A DNA stretch of 64,000 nucleotides, taken from contig OX388314.1 in the NCBI GenBank assembly GCA_947579605.1, forward strand, positions 19,465,982 to 19,529,981. The letters run 5' to 3'. A program made the position numbers and the translations under genes. The notes under the pieces are model-generated. The model searched no databases. It was given only the letters and a program-made list of their open reading frames with translations, and had not been told where the DNA came from. This document shows positions 1-11,459 of the stretch, in pieces (the stretch's first letter is position 1; the number at the start of each line of letters is the position of its first letter). The DNA is from Athripsodes cinereus (taxonomy: Eukaryota; Arthropoda; Insecta; Trichoptera; Leptoceridae).

Positions 1-1530
1 AGTCTCAGCCGTTGGCATTTTTGGCATAATATTTTTTTTTATTTTATCTTCAACCAAAACCAGTCTTTCACCATCTCTCTCACCCCCCCCATATCAACTA
101 TAATGAATGGAAAAAACTAAAGTATCTTTCCCGTTTTTCCAATGTGATCCTAATAGAGGGATTGAAAAAATATATCAAAATTTAAATCAATTTGTCCAGT
201 ATTTAATCAAATATTATGATATAATATACCTTTATACTCCTTGTTTCATCTTGTTTGATTATCTAAGTTAAAAGTAATACTAAATCAGGTAGGTACACAT
301 ACCTTCTTCTCTTGAGACATAATATCGACCAGTGTATACTTACCTTCATTATTTTGTATAGGTAGGTATGTAGAAAGGTACTTGCACATTAAACTTTTAG
401 ATTTTGTAGAGGTTTCGTTAAAACTTTGGATTTTTCCAAAACTTTATAATGGCATTGTATAATGATTAATTACGTTTTGTAAGAAAATTTAAGAGTTTAG
501 GAAATATTTTATGGGATTAGTTTCATAAGCACCAATTTATTATTTTGAGTGAGTATGATGTCGCAGGCTTAATGAAATAATATGCCTCTTTCCAAAAAGT
601 CTGGATTCTTATATCAGTCACTATTAAATTTGAAGTGTTTTCGATGATATTCAGTTAGTCTTATTAAACAAAACGTGTTCCTGCAGAAATAGTTACGATA
701 TTAGAGTAATACCTATCTAATGCAAAAATATATTGACCTTAAATTGAATATTTTATCTAATATAAACTTAATTAAACATTCAAGATCGGACATCCGTATG
801 AAACATGCTTCAAATCTTTGTCATATATATTATGTGCCTCTTAATAAATAATTGTAATGTAGTGTGACGAATATACTTTGTAATACAATGTATAAAGGCT
901 TGAAAGACGTTTAATGTCTTAAATAAATAAATATTGTTTGCGACACAAGTAAGTTTTTAGTGTTAAGGTTTGCATCCACTATTAAAAAATGGGATCTCTC
1001 AACTGAATAATACACTTTAGAAACAATTTTTAATATTGCGTAAATAGTCTAAGCTAGTTTATTTACAAAAAGATATATTTTCTAAGTTATTCTACAACAC
1101 TTTTACCGATTTAATATTATTTGGACCATGAGGGATTTCCTCTTTTGGAGGATCGAGATTAAATTTTTGTTTATTTCCTGAAAGATTTTTCATGCGAATT
1201 TTCAAAAAGTTAATCAAATTTATGTTCGTATGAAGGAAACCGATTACTGATTTTATACATTTTGTTTTAAAACTAGAGTCTTTGATTACAAAATTTATAA
1301 CTAAATGTACTTACTTTCTATTAATTTTATGGAGGCGAGTTTATGTAATCTAAAAAGAACTCATTCTCAGACTTGTAAATAAGAATCCCTAAGAATGTCA
1401 TTTGAACCCCAAAATGTACAAACCCTGATCGGTAGTCTTATGGTATAATATCGATTCTATTTACTTATTCATTCTTTTCTGTAGATTGACCAGTATACAT
1501 ACAATTTAATAAAGGAATATATTCAAATAT
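1..1530. other. AT-rich sequence, no gene seen
   Basis: I see no coding region or clear repeat here. Near 880-935 there is a short stretch ending in TAAATAAATAAATA that resembles the tail of a non-LTR retrotransposon, but it is too short to classify. Words such as TAGGTAGGTA occur at about 285 and 360. Confidence 0.5.
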
Positions 1531-1544
1531 AATTAAATGAATAT

Positions 1545-1592
1545 AAAGAGGGCAAGTTTATCGCAAAGGCGAGATTTCTTCCAACTAACCCA
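1545..1592 (-). mobile_element. Family C LINE 3' tail fragment
   Basis: This is a fragment of the family-C tail. Read on the minus strand it has the order GTTGGAAGA, a small stem-loop (TCGC/GCGA around CTTT), then AAACTTGCCCTC. The same order is seen at 2979, 39945, 49195, 53110 and 57927. No coding part remains. I assign it to a non-LTR retrotransposon because the better copies end in simple A/T-rich repeats. Confidence 0.6.
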
Positions 1593-1849
1593 AGTATTTT
1601 GACAGCGGTTCACGGTTCGAACCTCGTTGTTTTTCGTGGATATTTTTTTATGATTAAAAAGATATTTGATTACATAAGGATTATTTTTTTTCCTCAGTGC
1701 TGAGGATCGTAAACTTTATTTGTACAAGTGTTAATTAAATTGATATTTTCAGCGAATCCTCAGCCTTTTGTAGCTCTTCATGTAAGGTCCTCCTGTTGCC
1801 TTCACTTGGTCACTCCATCGGTATACATAGATGGAGTATACATAATTGT

Positions 1850-2040
1850 CCTCCAACACTACTCCCATGGAAAACAGCGCAGAAATCTGCCTCCCCCACT
1901 AAGTATATTTTTGCCAAGTGTGTCGCTTCTTCTCACGGCATTCCAAGCAAGAGTCTAGTAACCAAAGAACTCTACTCTTTATGGCTAACTATTATCAGAC
2001 ATTCTCAAAACATGACCCACCACGGCCATCGCATCTCCCG
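1850..2040 (-). pseudogene. Decayed LINE C-terminus (family B)
   Basis: Read on the minus strand this resembles the other family-B copies: a piece comparable to RRWSWLGHVLRM, then a degraded stretch, then wording like EEATHLA and GGGAGTAGTGTTGGAGG in place of the usual end. Frame is lost several times. In better copies (36711, 25972) the same region is the last 50 to 100 codons of a LINE polyprotein. Internal deletion and frameshifts make it a dead fragment. Confidence 0.55.
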
Positions 2041-2335
2041 TATGTATTTTGTTGGTTCAAGTAAACTATTGAATATAGGTACTACCTACATATGTGATGT
2101 ATGTGTGTACGATTCTACATTTTATGTATATAAGCATATTATGTATGTATATGTACTTTGGTAGATCCAGAAGATCCATTTAGTTAATTGGCGCTGACCT
2201 TAGTTAAGGTGGCGATTAATCCACAATGTTCATACAATCTTCTTGCGGTTTACCATTGGCGGCAACACTCAGAAATATTAAGACCATTTTTTTGTTTGTT
2301 TGAGCAATTATTTTAATATTGTCTTAGAGAGAGTA

Positions 2336-2510
2336 AAAGGTTGACGGGCCGCTTCAAAAGACGCAGGCAAAATCAATTGGGATCTAAATATATGCGTCGA
2401 AAGACTTGGGTTGGTGTGATTACATATATGCCCTGAAAGCCACAAAGGACAAGGATCTCTGGAGGCAATACCGAGTCACAATAGATCGCGACCTAACAAC
2501 CTAAGAGAAA
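2336..2510 (+). pseudogene. LINE polyprotein C-terminal remnant
   Basis: Two frames give pieces typical of the C-terminal end of LINE polyproteins: an arginine-rich GRFKRRRQNQ-like piece, then after a frameshift LKATKDKDLWRQYR followed by a stop. The pattern of a basic GRP-like motif followed by a DLW(R) motif is the usual end of such proteins. It differs from families A, B and LINE-1 in this window. No upstream reverse transcriptase remains. Confidence 0.45.
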
Positions 2511-2567
2511 GATGTATTTATGGATGTACCTTGTGATTTTTTTAAATTTATATCATATGCCAATAAT

Positions 2568-2665
2568 CCCCTTTCACGGTACAAGCTTTTAGTAGCTCAC
2601 TGTGAAAGGTGTATAAGGTTGTATTTGGGTTTGTAACAAAACCCAGATATGTCTTAAAAAAATGT
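2568..2665 (+). mobile_element. tRNA-related SINE (family D), 5'-truncated
   Basis: This shares its body with 37770-37920 and 51935-52072: CCCCTTTCACGGNACAAGC, then a stretch ending CTGTGAAAGGTGTATAAGG, then TTGTATTTGGGTTT...AAACCC, then CAGATATGTCTT and a short A-run. The box-B part (GGTTCGATCCC) seen in the other copies is missing here. Two short stems are visible: TTTCAC with GTGAAA, and GGGTTT with AAACCC. Confidence 0.65.
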
Positions 2666-2978
2666 CACTTGAAAATTATATTAGAATTTTATTTTATTTT
2701 TTCAAAATTAGCTACTAATTCCAAATTTAATTACAAGGTTTGTAATCTTTTGAATTAACTTATTATTTAAACTCTTTGGTTATATTTTTTTTAGTATTTT
2801 TGAAACGCCACTGTTTTATACTTAGGAGGGGGTGAGAAGATTAAACTGTTCAGGACTCGAGTGGTAGAAGTAATATTATGACAACCTTATTTGCTTTAGA
2901 ACAATCAGTTAGTAGGTAGGTACTCCAGCCATATCAACGTTTCACTTAGTAGTATCAATATATAACACACATAATTTT

Positions 2979-3078
2979 GGTTAGCTGGAAGATATTGCCT
3001 CCAGGCAATAAGTTCGCCAATTGCTCATGATTTTTTTCTGATCAATAAAGTGTTCTTATTATTATTATTATTATTATC
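2979..3078 (+). mobile_element. Family C LINE 3' tail
   Basis: This is a sense-orientation copy of the family-C tail. It starts GGTTAGCTGGAAGAT, continues with a six-base-pair stem-loop ATTGCC-TCCA-GGCAAT, then AAGTTCGCC, and ends in a (TTA)n microsatellite at about 3056-3077. The stem sequence differs from other copies but pairing is kept, which argues for a conserved RNA structure. Confidence 0.65.
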
Positions 3079-3189
3079 ACAACTTTTTTCAAATAATTTG
3101 AACCATTTCTGGCGTATAGTTCCCGGAAAAGTTTATGTATGTTGAGTCTACCTTCTAAAAACGGAAGGAGCGGCTTTAGTTTAATTTCA

Positions 3190-3236
3190 TGCAGTTAATG
3201 CACTGACTATCCCACGTGTGGGAAGTGTCGTGGTGG
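3190..3236 (+). mobile_element. Family A tail fragment
   Basis: Only the 3' end of the SINE-like family A is left here: TATCCCACGTGTGGGA followed by a degraded GTCGTGGTGGTATG. No duplication is visible around it. Confidence 0.45.
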
Positions 3237-3244
3237 TATGAATG

Positions 3245-3935
3245 AATGAATTGAATTAACTATTCTACCATTTTCAGAAACATTAGCAATATTGTCCACG
3301 AGTATTATTAATTTTTTTTTTACTTCTTGTATCGAACTTCAAAGTTTAATTTAATAAATTGAGAGAAATAATATCCAATCTGTTACGCTATAACATATTC
3401 TGATATTTTAGTAACAGAAGTTGAGTTAATGTGGATAAAAAAATTGTACGCGGATTTTTTTACTCAAATTTACTTACACCACTATTCCCTTACACCGTCT
3501 AAATGTGAAAAGTTTTTTTCCTATTTTCTTCTAGTCTCCACCACTTTTCTTCTTCTTCTATTACAACAACTACTACTACTACTATACCGGATCTGAATGT
3601 CTAGCCAGGCTCACTTTGGGTAGTAACTCCTTTACTATTTGGTATATATTTAGTATACATATGTATAATATTATCCAAATCTTCATGTATGCATCATACT
3701 AACCTATCATTACATAATATGTAACCAAATATAAACACACTAAGCAAGTTTATCTAAGACATCATGGTATCTTCTATAAGTGAAGTAGCCAAAGGATACT
3801 TTGAATGTAATAAATATAAGATTTGTCACCTCCATATCATGAAAGGATATGAAGAAACATGCCATTACACTACCTTTACCATGTTCATTTTATTATTTTT
3901 CTGTCTATTTTAAATCTTTTTAGCGAACCACAGCA
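3245..3935. other. AT-rich sequence, microsatellite
   Basis: No gene is seen. A CTT/CTA-rich simple-sequence patch lies at about 3535-3585. Confidence 0.5.
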
Positions 3936-3937
3936 CA

Positions 3938-4296
3938 GGGGCCGTAGTCAAAACACATTTTAGCGTTACGTTTTCGTTCGAATATAGACAATTTGCTACA
4001 AAGTGTCAATTTTCGTAGCTTAAATACACAAGTAGCTTTTTTTTAAAAGGGCAGCGCCCGCCACATACCTCGTGCCGTACCTGGAGATATGTTTCTCCAT
4101 AACGACCCACACATGCACAAACAGAATTTAATGTCCCATTAAAGCGAGAAATGTTGCCCCGAGGGAGCACTCTAGATTTAGCGGTACACAAGTAGCTAAT
4201 GTTGAAATAGCTTTATTACACAAGTACACTTTCTCGCAACGTCGTCTATATTCGAACGAGAACGTAACGCTAAAATGTGTTTTGACTACGGGCCCA
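3938..4296. mobile_element. MITE with long terminal inverted repeats (family E)
   Basis: The left end (GGGGCCGTAGTCAAA at about 3938) is repeated inverted at the right end (about 4280-4296). The match runs for roughly 65 bases through TTTTAGCGTTACG, CGTTCGAATATAGAC and AAAGTGT. The middle is unrelated and has no credible coding frame; short minus-strand frames here just run through the repeat. It is shaped like a non-autonomous DNA transposon. Related ends are at 36141-36341 and 60470-60616. I could not fix a target duplication or superfamily. Confidence 0.7.
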
Positions 4297-4880
4297 GGAC
4301 CGCCAGTCATGGAGGCGTGTACTAAAGGAGGCCAAGACCCGAACTGGGTAATAGAGTCATAATAATTTGAAATCTTTTCTATTTTATTTAGAAATACATC
4401 AACAGCCCATTGGTCTTTTAAAAGGTTAGAAGGTTTTGATTAGGACTTAACATTTATTATTAGAATGATTTTTAAGTATTAGGAATCCATTATTATTCGC
4501 TAAGTTGTCGATTGTAAATTATTATTGTGCAGCAAATAATATGTATACATAAAAATGACATTACTAATATATTATCCACCTAATGTGCTTTAATAAACAG
4601 TTAACTAATTCGTGTACAAATACAACAATGTATTTGACAACAAACACGATTTCTTTTAGTCAATTACGTGCATAGTCACATAGTAATAATAATTAGATTT
4701 TAAGTAAACAAAGGCTAAAATTATTATATTTTCGTGAAATAATAATAAACGAAGTATTAACTAATAGTTTCAGTTATAACCATTTCGTTTTAAACTAATG
4801 TATTCCTAATGAAATATATAAGTTTATAGTTTAAATAAGCAGATAACAATTATTATAATATAATTTGTAACCATATTGCT
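4297..4880. other. AT-rich sequence, no feature
   Basis: No gene or clear repeat is seen. Confidence 0.5.
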
Positions 4881-4884
4881 ATCT

Positions 4885-4926
4885 CTATCCCATCACGACT
4901 TTTCCGCCAGTGAGGAAGCCAGCGGA
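4885..4926 (-). mobile_element. Family A tail fragment
   Basis: The order CCATCACGAC, CCAGTGAGG, AAGCCAGCGG is a worn reverse-orientation copy of the family-A 3' end. Nothing else of the element is preserved. Confidence 0.4.
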
Positions 4927-5030
4927 AACATTGTATGAGAATTCTCAGGATAGCATCTTAACAAGCTATTAAAAAGCTTCATCCGAAATCACTCAACAGG
5001 TTATTCATTTCGATTGCACATATAAGTAAT

Positions 5031-5115
5031 AAGTAAGTAGCACGAAGAGGACCATTTGTATGTTTATTATATGCAGTCTGCTGCGGCTACCCTTTTTGTG
5101 AGATAAGCCATGATA
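5031..5115 (+). mobile_element. Family A copy interrupted by a LINE
   Basis: Family A wording runs through GTAGCACGAAGAGGACC, TATGTTTATTATATGCAG, TCTGCTGCGGCTACC and GTGAGATAAGCCATGATA. The LINE at 5116-6424 then cuts in; the tail resumes at 6425 with a repeat of the last 13 bases (ATAAGCCATGATA). This copy therefore predates the LINE insertion. Confidence 0.7.
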
Positions 5116-6424
5116 CTATACTATACTATACTATACCCTCACGCCGTGTCCCAAGTGGGGTAGGCAGAGAGAACGGAACGCCAAACAGATCTATCTTTAC
5201 ACACTTCCTTCGCTTCCTCCACATGCATACAGTTCCTCATACACGCACGTCGGTTCCTCTTACTCAACACGCGGCCGTCCTTGAGAATTTGATCCACGTG
5301 ATCAAGCCACGTGGTTCTCGGACGCCCGCGTTTCCTCACACCCTTTCTTTCAGATAAGTATATCCTCTTTGTCATTCTTTCCTCTTTCATTCGTTCCACA
5401 TGACCAAACCATCTCAATTTATTTACACGCATTCTGTCCACAACAGTCTTCTTGCATCCGCTCATTCTTCTAATATCCTCATTCTTCACTCTATCACGCA
5501 GCGTTTTACCAACCATTCTTCTCAACGATCGCATCTCTACTGCATTTATTCCACTTTCGTCCTTCTTCAACCACGTCCATGTCTCGCTTGTATACGTAAG
5601 TGACGGTACCAGAATGGTATTGTGCACCAGCATTTTAGCCATGTTCGACACATTGTCATTGCTGACAATGGGTCGAAGCGCACCGTTTACTCTAGCACCG
5701 GCCACTTTCCTTCTTTCAATGTCCCTATCGCATCTTCCATCCCTCGTAAACATACTTCCCAAATATACATACTCACTTACTTGCTCCAAACATTCGTCAC
5801 CAACTTTAATCTCGCAAATCGTTTTTTCATTCTCTCTTTCAAAAACAAGAACTTTCGTCTTCATAACGTTCATTTTCAAACCATTCAAATTGCAACTATC
5901 ATACACACACGTAACAATCTCTTGTAAGTCCCTTTCACTCTCAGCCATTAACACCAAATCATCTGCGTACATCAATGCATTCACCCGAAACCCATTCAGC
6001 TCGACACCAACATCCATCTCTTTCACAGGTCGCATACAGTAGTCGAAGAATAGGTTGAACAGCCACGGAGACATGACACAACCTTGCTTCACTCCTTTGG
6101 TGAGGGCAAACCACTCCGAGAGAGTGTTATTTACCCTCACGCAAGCGGAGCTTCCCACGTAAAGTGAAGATATTGCGCGGATCAACTGACTGCTCACCCC
6201 ATACTCCGACAACACGCGCCACAACCTTTCCCGGTCCACTCGATCATATGCTTTCTCCAGGTCCACGAACGCACAAAAAAGCCTCTGGTGTTTACCCAGA
6301 AACTTCTCTATAACCATTCGCAGGGAGAAGATCTGATCGGTGCACCCTCTGCCATTCAAAAAAGCTCCTTGCGCATCCCATATCTTACACTCAGTTATCT
6401 TTCGTACTCTCTCAATCAAAATCA
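5116..6424 (-). mobile_element. 5'-truncated non-LTR retrotransposon (LINE-1) with target duplication
   Basis: The insert is about 1.3 kb on the minus strand. It is flanked by ATAAGCCATGATA at 5103-5115 and 6425-6437, identical for 13 bases (17 of 18 match if extended). Its 3' end is a (TATAG)n tail next to the left copy. The 5' side stops abruptly inside the coding frame, which is the usual result of incomplete reverse transcription. The open frame and matching duplications suggest a fairly recent insertion. Older tail-only relatives are at 12629-12725, 48456-48517 and 52850-52970. Confidence 0.9.
5139..6424 (-). CDS. LINE reverse transcriptase, N-terminally truncated
   Basis: This frame of 428 codons without interruption copies element RNA into DNA at the target. 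Residues 53-64 (FVDLEKAYDRVD) are reverse-transcriptase motif A, 114-124 (QGCVMSPWLFN) are motif B, and YADD at 153-156 is the catalytic motif C. The C-terminal part has a KLRWFGHVERM stretch (about 336-346) and RGRPRTTWLDHV (about 366-377), common at the ends of LINE proteins. The protein ends VWRSVLSAYPTWDTA. There is no native start: the first in-frame TTG lies at the truncation point, and the endonuclease and early reverse-transcriptase fingers are lost. The copy cannot be autonomous, although its active-site residues are intact. The clade is uncertain. Confidence 0.92.
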
Positions 6425-6442
6425 ATAAGCCATGATAGTATA

Positions 6443-8705
6443 AATAAATAGGTAGGTAAATTAATCAAATGAGGAGGAAACAGAAGCGGTTTAAGTATAT
6501 TTCATTAATAATAGAATATTCTGCCAAATACGAAATTTTCATTCAAAAGTTCATAATATAATAATATTGAAGTATTTTCATACCAAGTCCCTGGTTTTAA
6601 TGAATTACCCAAGTACCTACCTTCTGTTAGACGCATACATTATTTTTATTTAATTTAGTACTTACTTATATTGTGAGTACACGAACAAATTAAAATGTAA
6701 AACTTAATTTCGTATGTTAATTTCAAATGGCTTTACCATGATGACAATGTAAGCAATGTCTGCATGTTTGCGAAATCACAATAGCTGCCTAAATAAAATA
6801 AATTTACTTCCGATAACTGAACATTTCTTATAGATACAGTTTCCAATCTGTGTTAAACCAAAAACCAAACAACTTGTCGGCGTCTCTAGCATTTATGTAC
6901 TCCTCCTGGTCCCTAAATATTGTTCAGATAATGTCTACATATTAGGTGTATATGGTAAAACTTCAAGAAAAAAAATATATTAGAGAACTTTTATCATCCT
7001 CTGTCGAAAAATTTGATACAAAAACTTAAAATTTCATTAACCAAATACCTATACTCGTACAGTGATTTAAATCTTTCATTAATTGGTTTGGTTGATAGAT
7101 GTTCAAATTCAGAATTATAATTACATAAAAAAATTGTCACTTGTTTCCGCTTTGATTTTTTTTACGTATGCAATAGTTCCCTCACGAAAAATATTTCGTC
7201 AAGTTAACTAAAACAAAACAGAAAAAAACATACCTACAATTACGTTCCTCGCATACTTAATTGCGAGCATATGAATATTAAAACCAAGCACATAATACTA
7301 TACTTTGTTTCTAACTTAACAATAAATTATAATATAGTGTTTTAAAGGTAGGTGCACATTTTCTGACAGACTAGTGTTAGGTCCTTTTCACATCCTTATA
7401 TAAGATTAGGTATAGCCGAATACTAGTATGTTAAAGCGAAATGTCAATGCAACTATTTCAATATTGTATTGTTTACGTACTCTCACACGACGTAATCTAC
7501 AAAGGTCTAGTCGCATGATGATATTGTGATGGACATGAATAATGTTGATTTTCGTTCACGTGCTTTTTTTCAATGATAAACAATATTTTATTGGAACTAA
7601 CAACGATTACTAACAATTTTTTTTTGAAAACTTGTTTGTATAACTTACTGTATAAGGTACATAAATATGGCAATATTAGTTATAAGTCGAATGATAAATA
7701 AACAATTTTTTAATGTTAAATATACGCTCGATGTAAAAATAACCTCCACGTCCACATGCTTCATGTTGAAAATCAAACTATAGTATTTTTTTAAACCTCA
7801 TAAACCAAGTCTGTTTTGAGATGTTTGTCTTTTTGTTGAATGGTAATGTTATTAATTAGAATGGCGGAGAGTTTTGCAAGAAAAGCTATTAAAACTACAA
7901 GAAGTTCACGGCTCGCTCTAGAACCAAAGAGATATTTTACATACTCGATACCAAAAATGTAAATTTTGATAGTCATGACTAGCCACACAATCAACTAAAC
8001 GAACGTATTTTGTTTATCTTAACGCGTTGAAAGAAGAAAAAAAAGCAGTTTTAATTTTTCCATCGCTGAATAGTCGCATACCAATTGACATCAATAGTGT
8101 TATAATATGAAAAAGGATTCAAAGGTTTATTCCGACTTGCTAGTGTTATTAGTAATTTGACATTGGTATAAAAACAATAATTAATATTCACTTTGTATGC
8201 TAAGGGTTTGGTGATGATAACATTACTACATAGGTACTATAGGTACTACTAACTATTAATATAATATTATATAGATACATACTAATTCCAGGAATAAAAG
8301 ACAGCTGAACAACTTTATGGAAACGTGACGGGAATAAAATATTTTGTTTTAATCATATTAATAATAGTATTATTATTAAGTATCTATCTTACAATAATAT
8401 CTAAAAACACCTAAGTATCCATTGTGGAGTTTTGATAATAAAAAAACATTAAGTTTCACACATCATTATCATCGTATATTTTAATTAGTTTTAGAACTTG
8501 GTAATACGTTACACCACTGGGTCTTCAGAGTAAACTAATTTTTCTTCTTTTTTCTATGATTCTTTCGAATGTCTTGTGAAGGGCAGGTTGGTAATTGGCA
8601 TTGACAGAATATCACGTATAAGATATCAAACATCATATTATTATAATTAGTTAATGAATATATTATACACTGCAACACATCCAGAATTTAAAGCTAAAAT
8701 AAAAA
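6443..8705. other. AT-rich sequence, no gene seen
   Basis: About 2.3 kb with no recognisable repeat or coding region. A 67-codon frame on the minus strand near 7800-7990 has no recognisable motif and I treat it as chance. Confidence 0.5.
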
Positions 8706-8710
8706 ATAAT

Positions 8711-9660
8711 TTACGGCGTAACAGTTAGATAACTTTTATCCGGAAGTTCACACAACAACGACAACTTAGGTCCATGTTATTTACGTAGAGTCAATCCATT
8801 AATTACACCATTTGTCGGAGATGCCGAGATGATATGGAAATATAGTAAATAAGTTGGCAGCAATATATGATCCACTTATGACAATCAAATAAATTTACGG
8901 CATGATAGTTAGATAGTCTTTACCCGGAAAACTTACCAACTACGACAACTTATATGTTATTTACATAGAGTTGATCCTTTAATTACCCCATTTGTAGGAG
9001 ATGCCGAGATGATATGGAAAAAGAGTAAATAAGTTAGCAGCAATATATGATCCACTTATGACAATCAAATAAATTTACGGCATGATAGTTAGATAGTCTT
9101 TACCCGGAAAACTTACCAACTACGACAACTTATATGTTATTTACATAGAGTTGATCCTTTAATTACCCCATTTGTAGGAGATGCCGAGATGATATGGAAA
9201 AAGAGTATATAAGTTGGCAGCAATATATGATCCACTTACGACAATCAAGTAAATTTACGGCATGATAGTTAGATAGTCTTTACCCGGAAAACTTACCAAC
9301 TACGACAACTTATATGTTATTTACATATAGTTGATCCTTTAATTACCCCATTTGTAGGAGATGCCGAGATGATATGGACAAAGAGTAAATAAGTTAGCAG
9401 CAATATATGATCCACTTACGACAATCAAGTAAATTTACGGCATGACAGATGGCTATTCCTGGAATATTTACCAACTACAACAACTTATATGTTGTTTCTT
9501 CTTTTCTATCAGTGCCTGTGTCTTCTACCAGTGCATCAGGTACCCTCGAAGTTGGCGATCACTCGGGAGAATGCTTGTAGGAGATGCCGAGATGATATGG
9601 AAAAATAGTAAATAAGTTAGCAGCAAGATGTGATCCATTTATAACAGCCAAGCAAATCTA
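8711..9660 (+). repeat. 180-bp tandem repeat (satellite-like), five units
   Basis: Units start at TTACGG at 8711, 8895, 9075, 9255 and 9435. The spacings are 184, 180, 180 and 180 bases. The middle three units are nearly identical; the first is more diverged. The last is interrupted: about 80 unrelated bases (9495-9574) replace about 32 bases of the usual unit. Each regular unit carries ACCCCATTTGTAGGAG then ATGCCGAGATGATATGG, matching the family-A tail at 27 of 33 positions. No coding potential. The homogeneity of the centre suggests recent unequal exchange. Confidence 0.92.
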
Positions 9661-9664
9661 ATAA

Positions 9665-11090
9665 TAATATTGTACCTACTTGTGTACCTATTTTTAATAT
9701 TCTGATTAACTTTCAAGGCAAAACAAAAAGTCTATACTCCTCATTGTGGTTAAATGCGAATAGACATTTTAATCATCTGGTTTTTAAATATAAAAATGAT
9801 ATTCCTTTTATATATCTCTAATTCCAAGAATATCTTTACTTACATATTATAATATATACTTACCACAAAATGTCTCAGAGACTTGGCGAAATAAAATTCA
9901 CAGCCGGTGAATTTATTATTCTTATTGCTATCATTATTCTAAAAACGCTTTAAAAAGAATGAAAAATAAAATAAAAAAATCAAAACCCTTGTTTGTATAA
10001 TAAAACGTAAACTTGCGGATTTCATCCCCCAAAGGAAAGATTTTGTCGAGGGGGTTTTCTTTTTTTTTTTTTTAATTATCATTTTTTTCGTTGAAAACAA
10101 ACATCTTGAGCTGGATTTAAATAGGGGGCGCGAAGCTAAATAAAATATTGTGCTTAAAATTGGCTCTATCACGTAATTATTGAAGTGTAAATTATTTGCT
10201 TTGACGTTTATAATATTCCCGCCTCCTATGCTAATTTTATTTTATTGCATTCTTTATGTATGCATTAAAAATGTACACTGTATTTATTTTAATGATCACA
10301 ATCTTCCTATTTATTACTTTTGCTCTAATTTGAAAAATTTACTGTCATATTAATTTTATTTCCAGCGTGTGTTGTTTACATCGCCAAGTAAGAAGTGAGA
10401 GATATCGCTTTTACGAGAAATATATCAAGCACGACTATTGACAGATATTAGCATTTTGATATTCCCGATGATCCACATAAATTTGACGTCAAAACTCGAA
10501 CGAAAACGGTGAAAAAATTCTAACTTTTTGTTTTTCATTGATTGTATCAATATTATATTTTAAATAGGTACCTACTTCAATTTTAATTAATTAATGTGTG
10601 ATATTTTTTTGTGAAGAATTACTTTTTATTTTATTTTTATATCATCAGCACCTCAACCACGCCTATTTTTATTTTTTTTTAAATTGCAAATGTTAGGGCT
10701 ATTATTAAATAAATAATTAGTTATAAAGAGAATGAAAAACGAGATTTATTTTTCAAAATATGTACCGACGAGTTTAAAGTTTCTAAAAAACCTTTTGTTG
10801 TTTACCTTTGTTTTTGAAAATGAACTATGCTTAGGAGATTAGAAAACAATAATTAATATCTACATTTAAATTTATTTAGAAATATAATAATATTTTGTTA
10901 ACCGTATAAATGTATGAATGTTTGTAGTATGTAGTAGTTTGTACAAGATAATATTATTATCTATTGAAGTGCAATAAAGTTTCCAATACATTATTGCTGT
11001 GCCTTGAACCAATATATTGATTTTATTCCGTACTTATTTAAACTTCTCCTTCTTATCACGTGTTGATAAAGAACAGAAAATAAAAGAAAA
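9665..11090. other. AT-rich sequence, poly-T tracts
   Basis: No gene is seen. Poly-T tracts occur near 10060 and 10670. A pyrimidine tract with AG at about 10363-10376 could act as a splice acceptor, but nothing downstream looks coding. Confidence 0.45.
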
Positions 11091-11095
11091 TCAAC

Positions 11096-11458
11096 CACCG
11101 CCACCCCCTCAATCCGTTTTCAAACATCCATCTCCCCCTCCCCCCCTTCGATCCCCCCTAAGTGTCGTCTCCATCATGCCACCCTGAACTACCCCCCCCC
11201 CCGTTCTACAACTGATTTCGTATTCGAGTGTACAGACCAATCATTATTGCTGAATATCGATTATATTTTTTTCTGTCACGACATGCGCTTTATTCTCCCC
11301 TTTCCACCTTTTACCCACCCCCAATCAGCCCAAGGGGGTTTCTTACTCGCAAGTCTTCTTCAAAACTCACCCCTTGCCCCCCTGTATTTGCACCCTGCCC
11401 CCCACCACCCTACTATATCCCCCTCAATCTTCTTGGCGGGGGTTTCTTCTCCTGTTTA
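11096..11458 (+). repeat. C-rich polypyrimidine island
   Basis: In a background of roughly one third G+C, this stretch is strongly C-rich on the plus strand with many runs of four to twelve C, notably at 11129-11160 and 11190-11205. A 124-codon proline-rich frame (11228-11602) runs through it but is best explained by the composition. The complementary strand has closely spaced G-runs that could form quadruplex structures. Confidence 0.7.
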
Positions 11459-11459
11459 A

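Noticed and set aside
1600..1640. GGTTCGAACC resembling a pol III box B
   Set aside because: The flanking T-arm does not pair well and there is no second copy in the window, so it may be chance.
5400..6042. Plus-strand frames of 67 to 196 codons opposite the LINE
   Set aside because: They are antisense to the reverse-transcriptase frame and have no motif of their own.
6423..6425. TTG as the start codon of the reverse transcriptase
   Set aside because: It lies exactly at the 5' truncation and target-duplication junction, so the frame simply opens there; no native start is present.
8711..9660. CRISPR array
   Set aside because: The repeats are contiguous 180-base units with no unique spacers, in what looks like insect DNA.
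10363..10510. Possible splice acceptor followed by a GC-richer exon-like stretch
   Set aside because: A pyrimidine tract plus AG is common in AT-rich DNA, and no long frame or donor follows.
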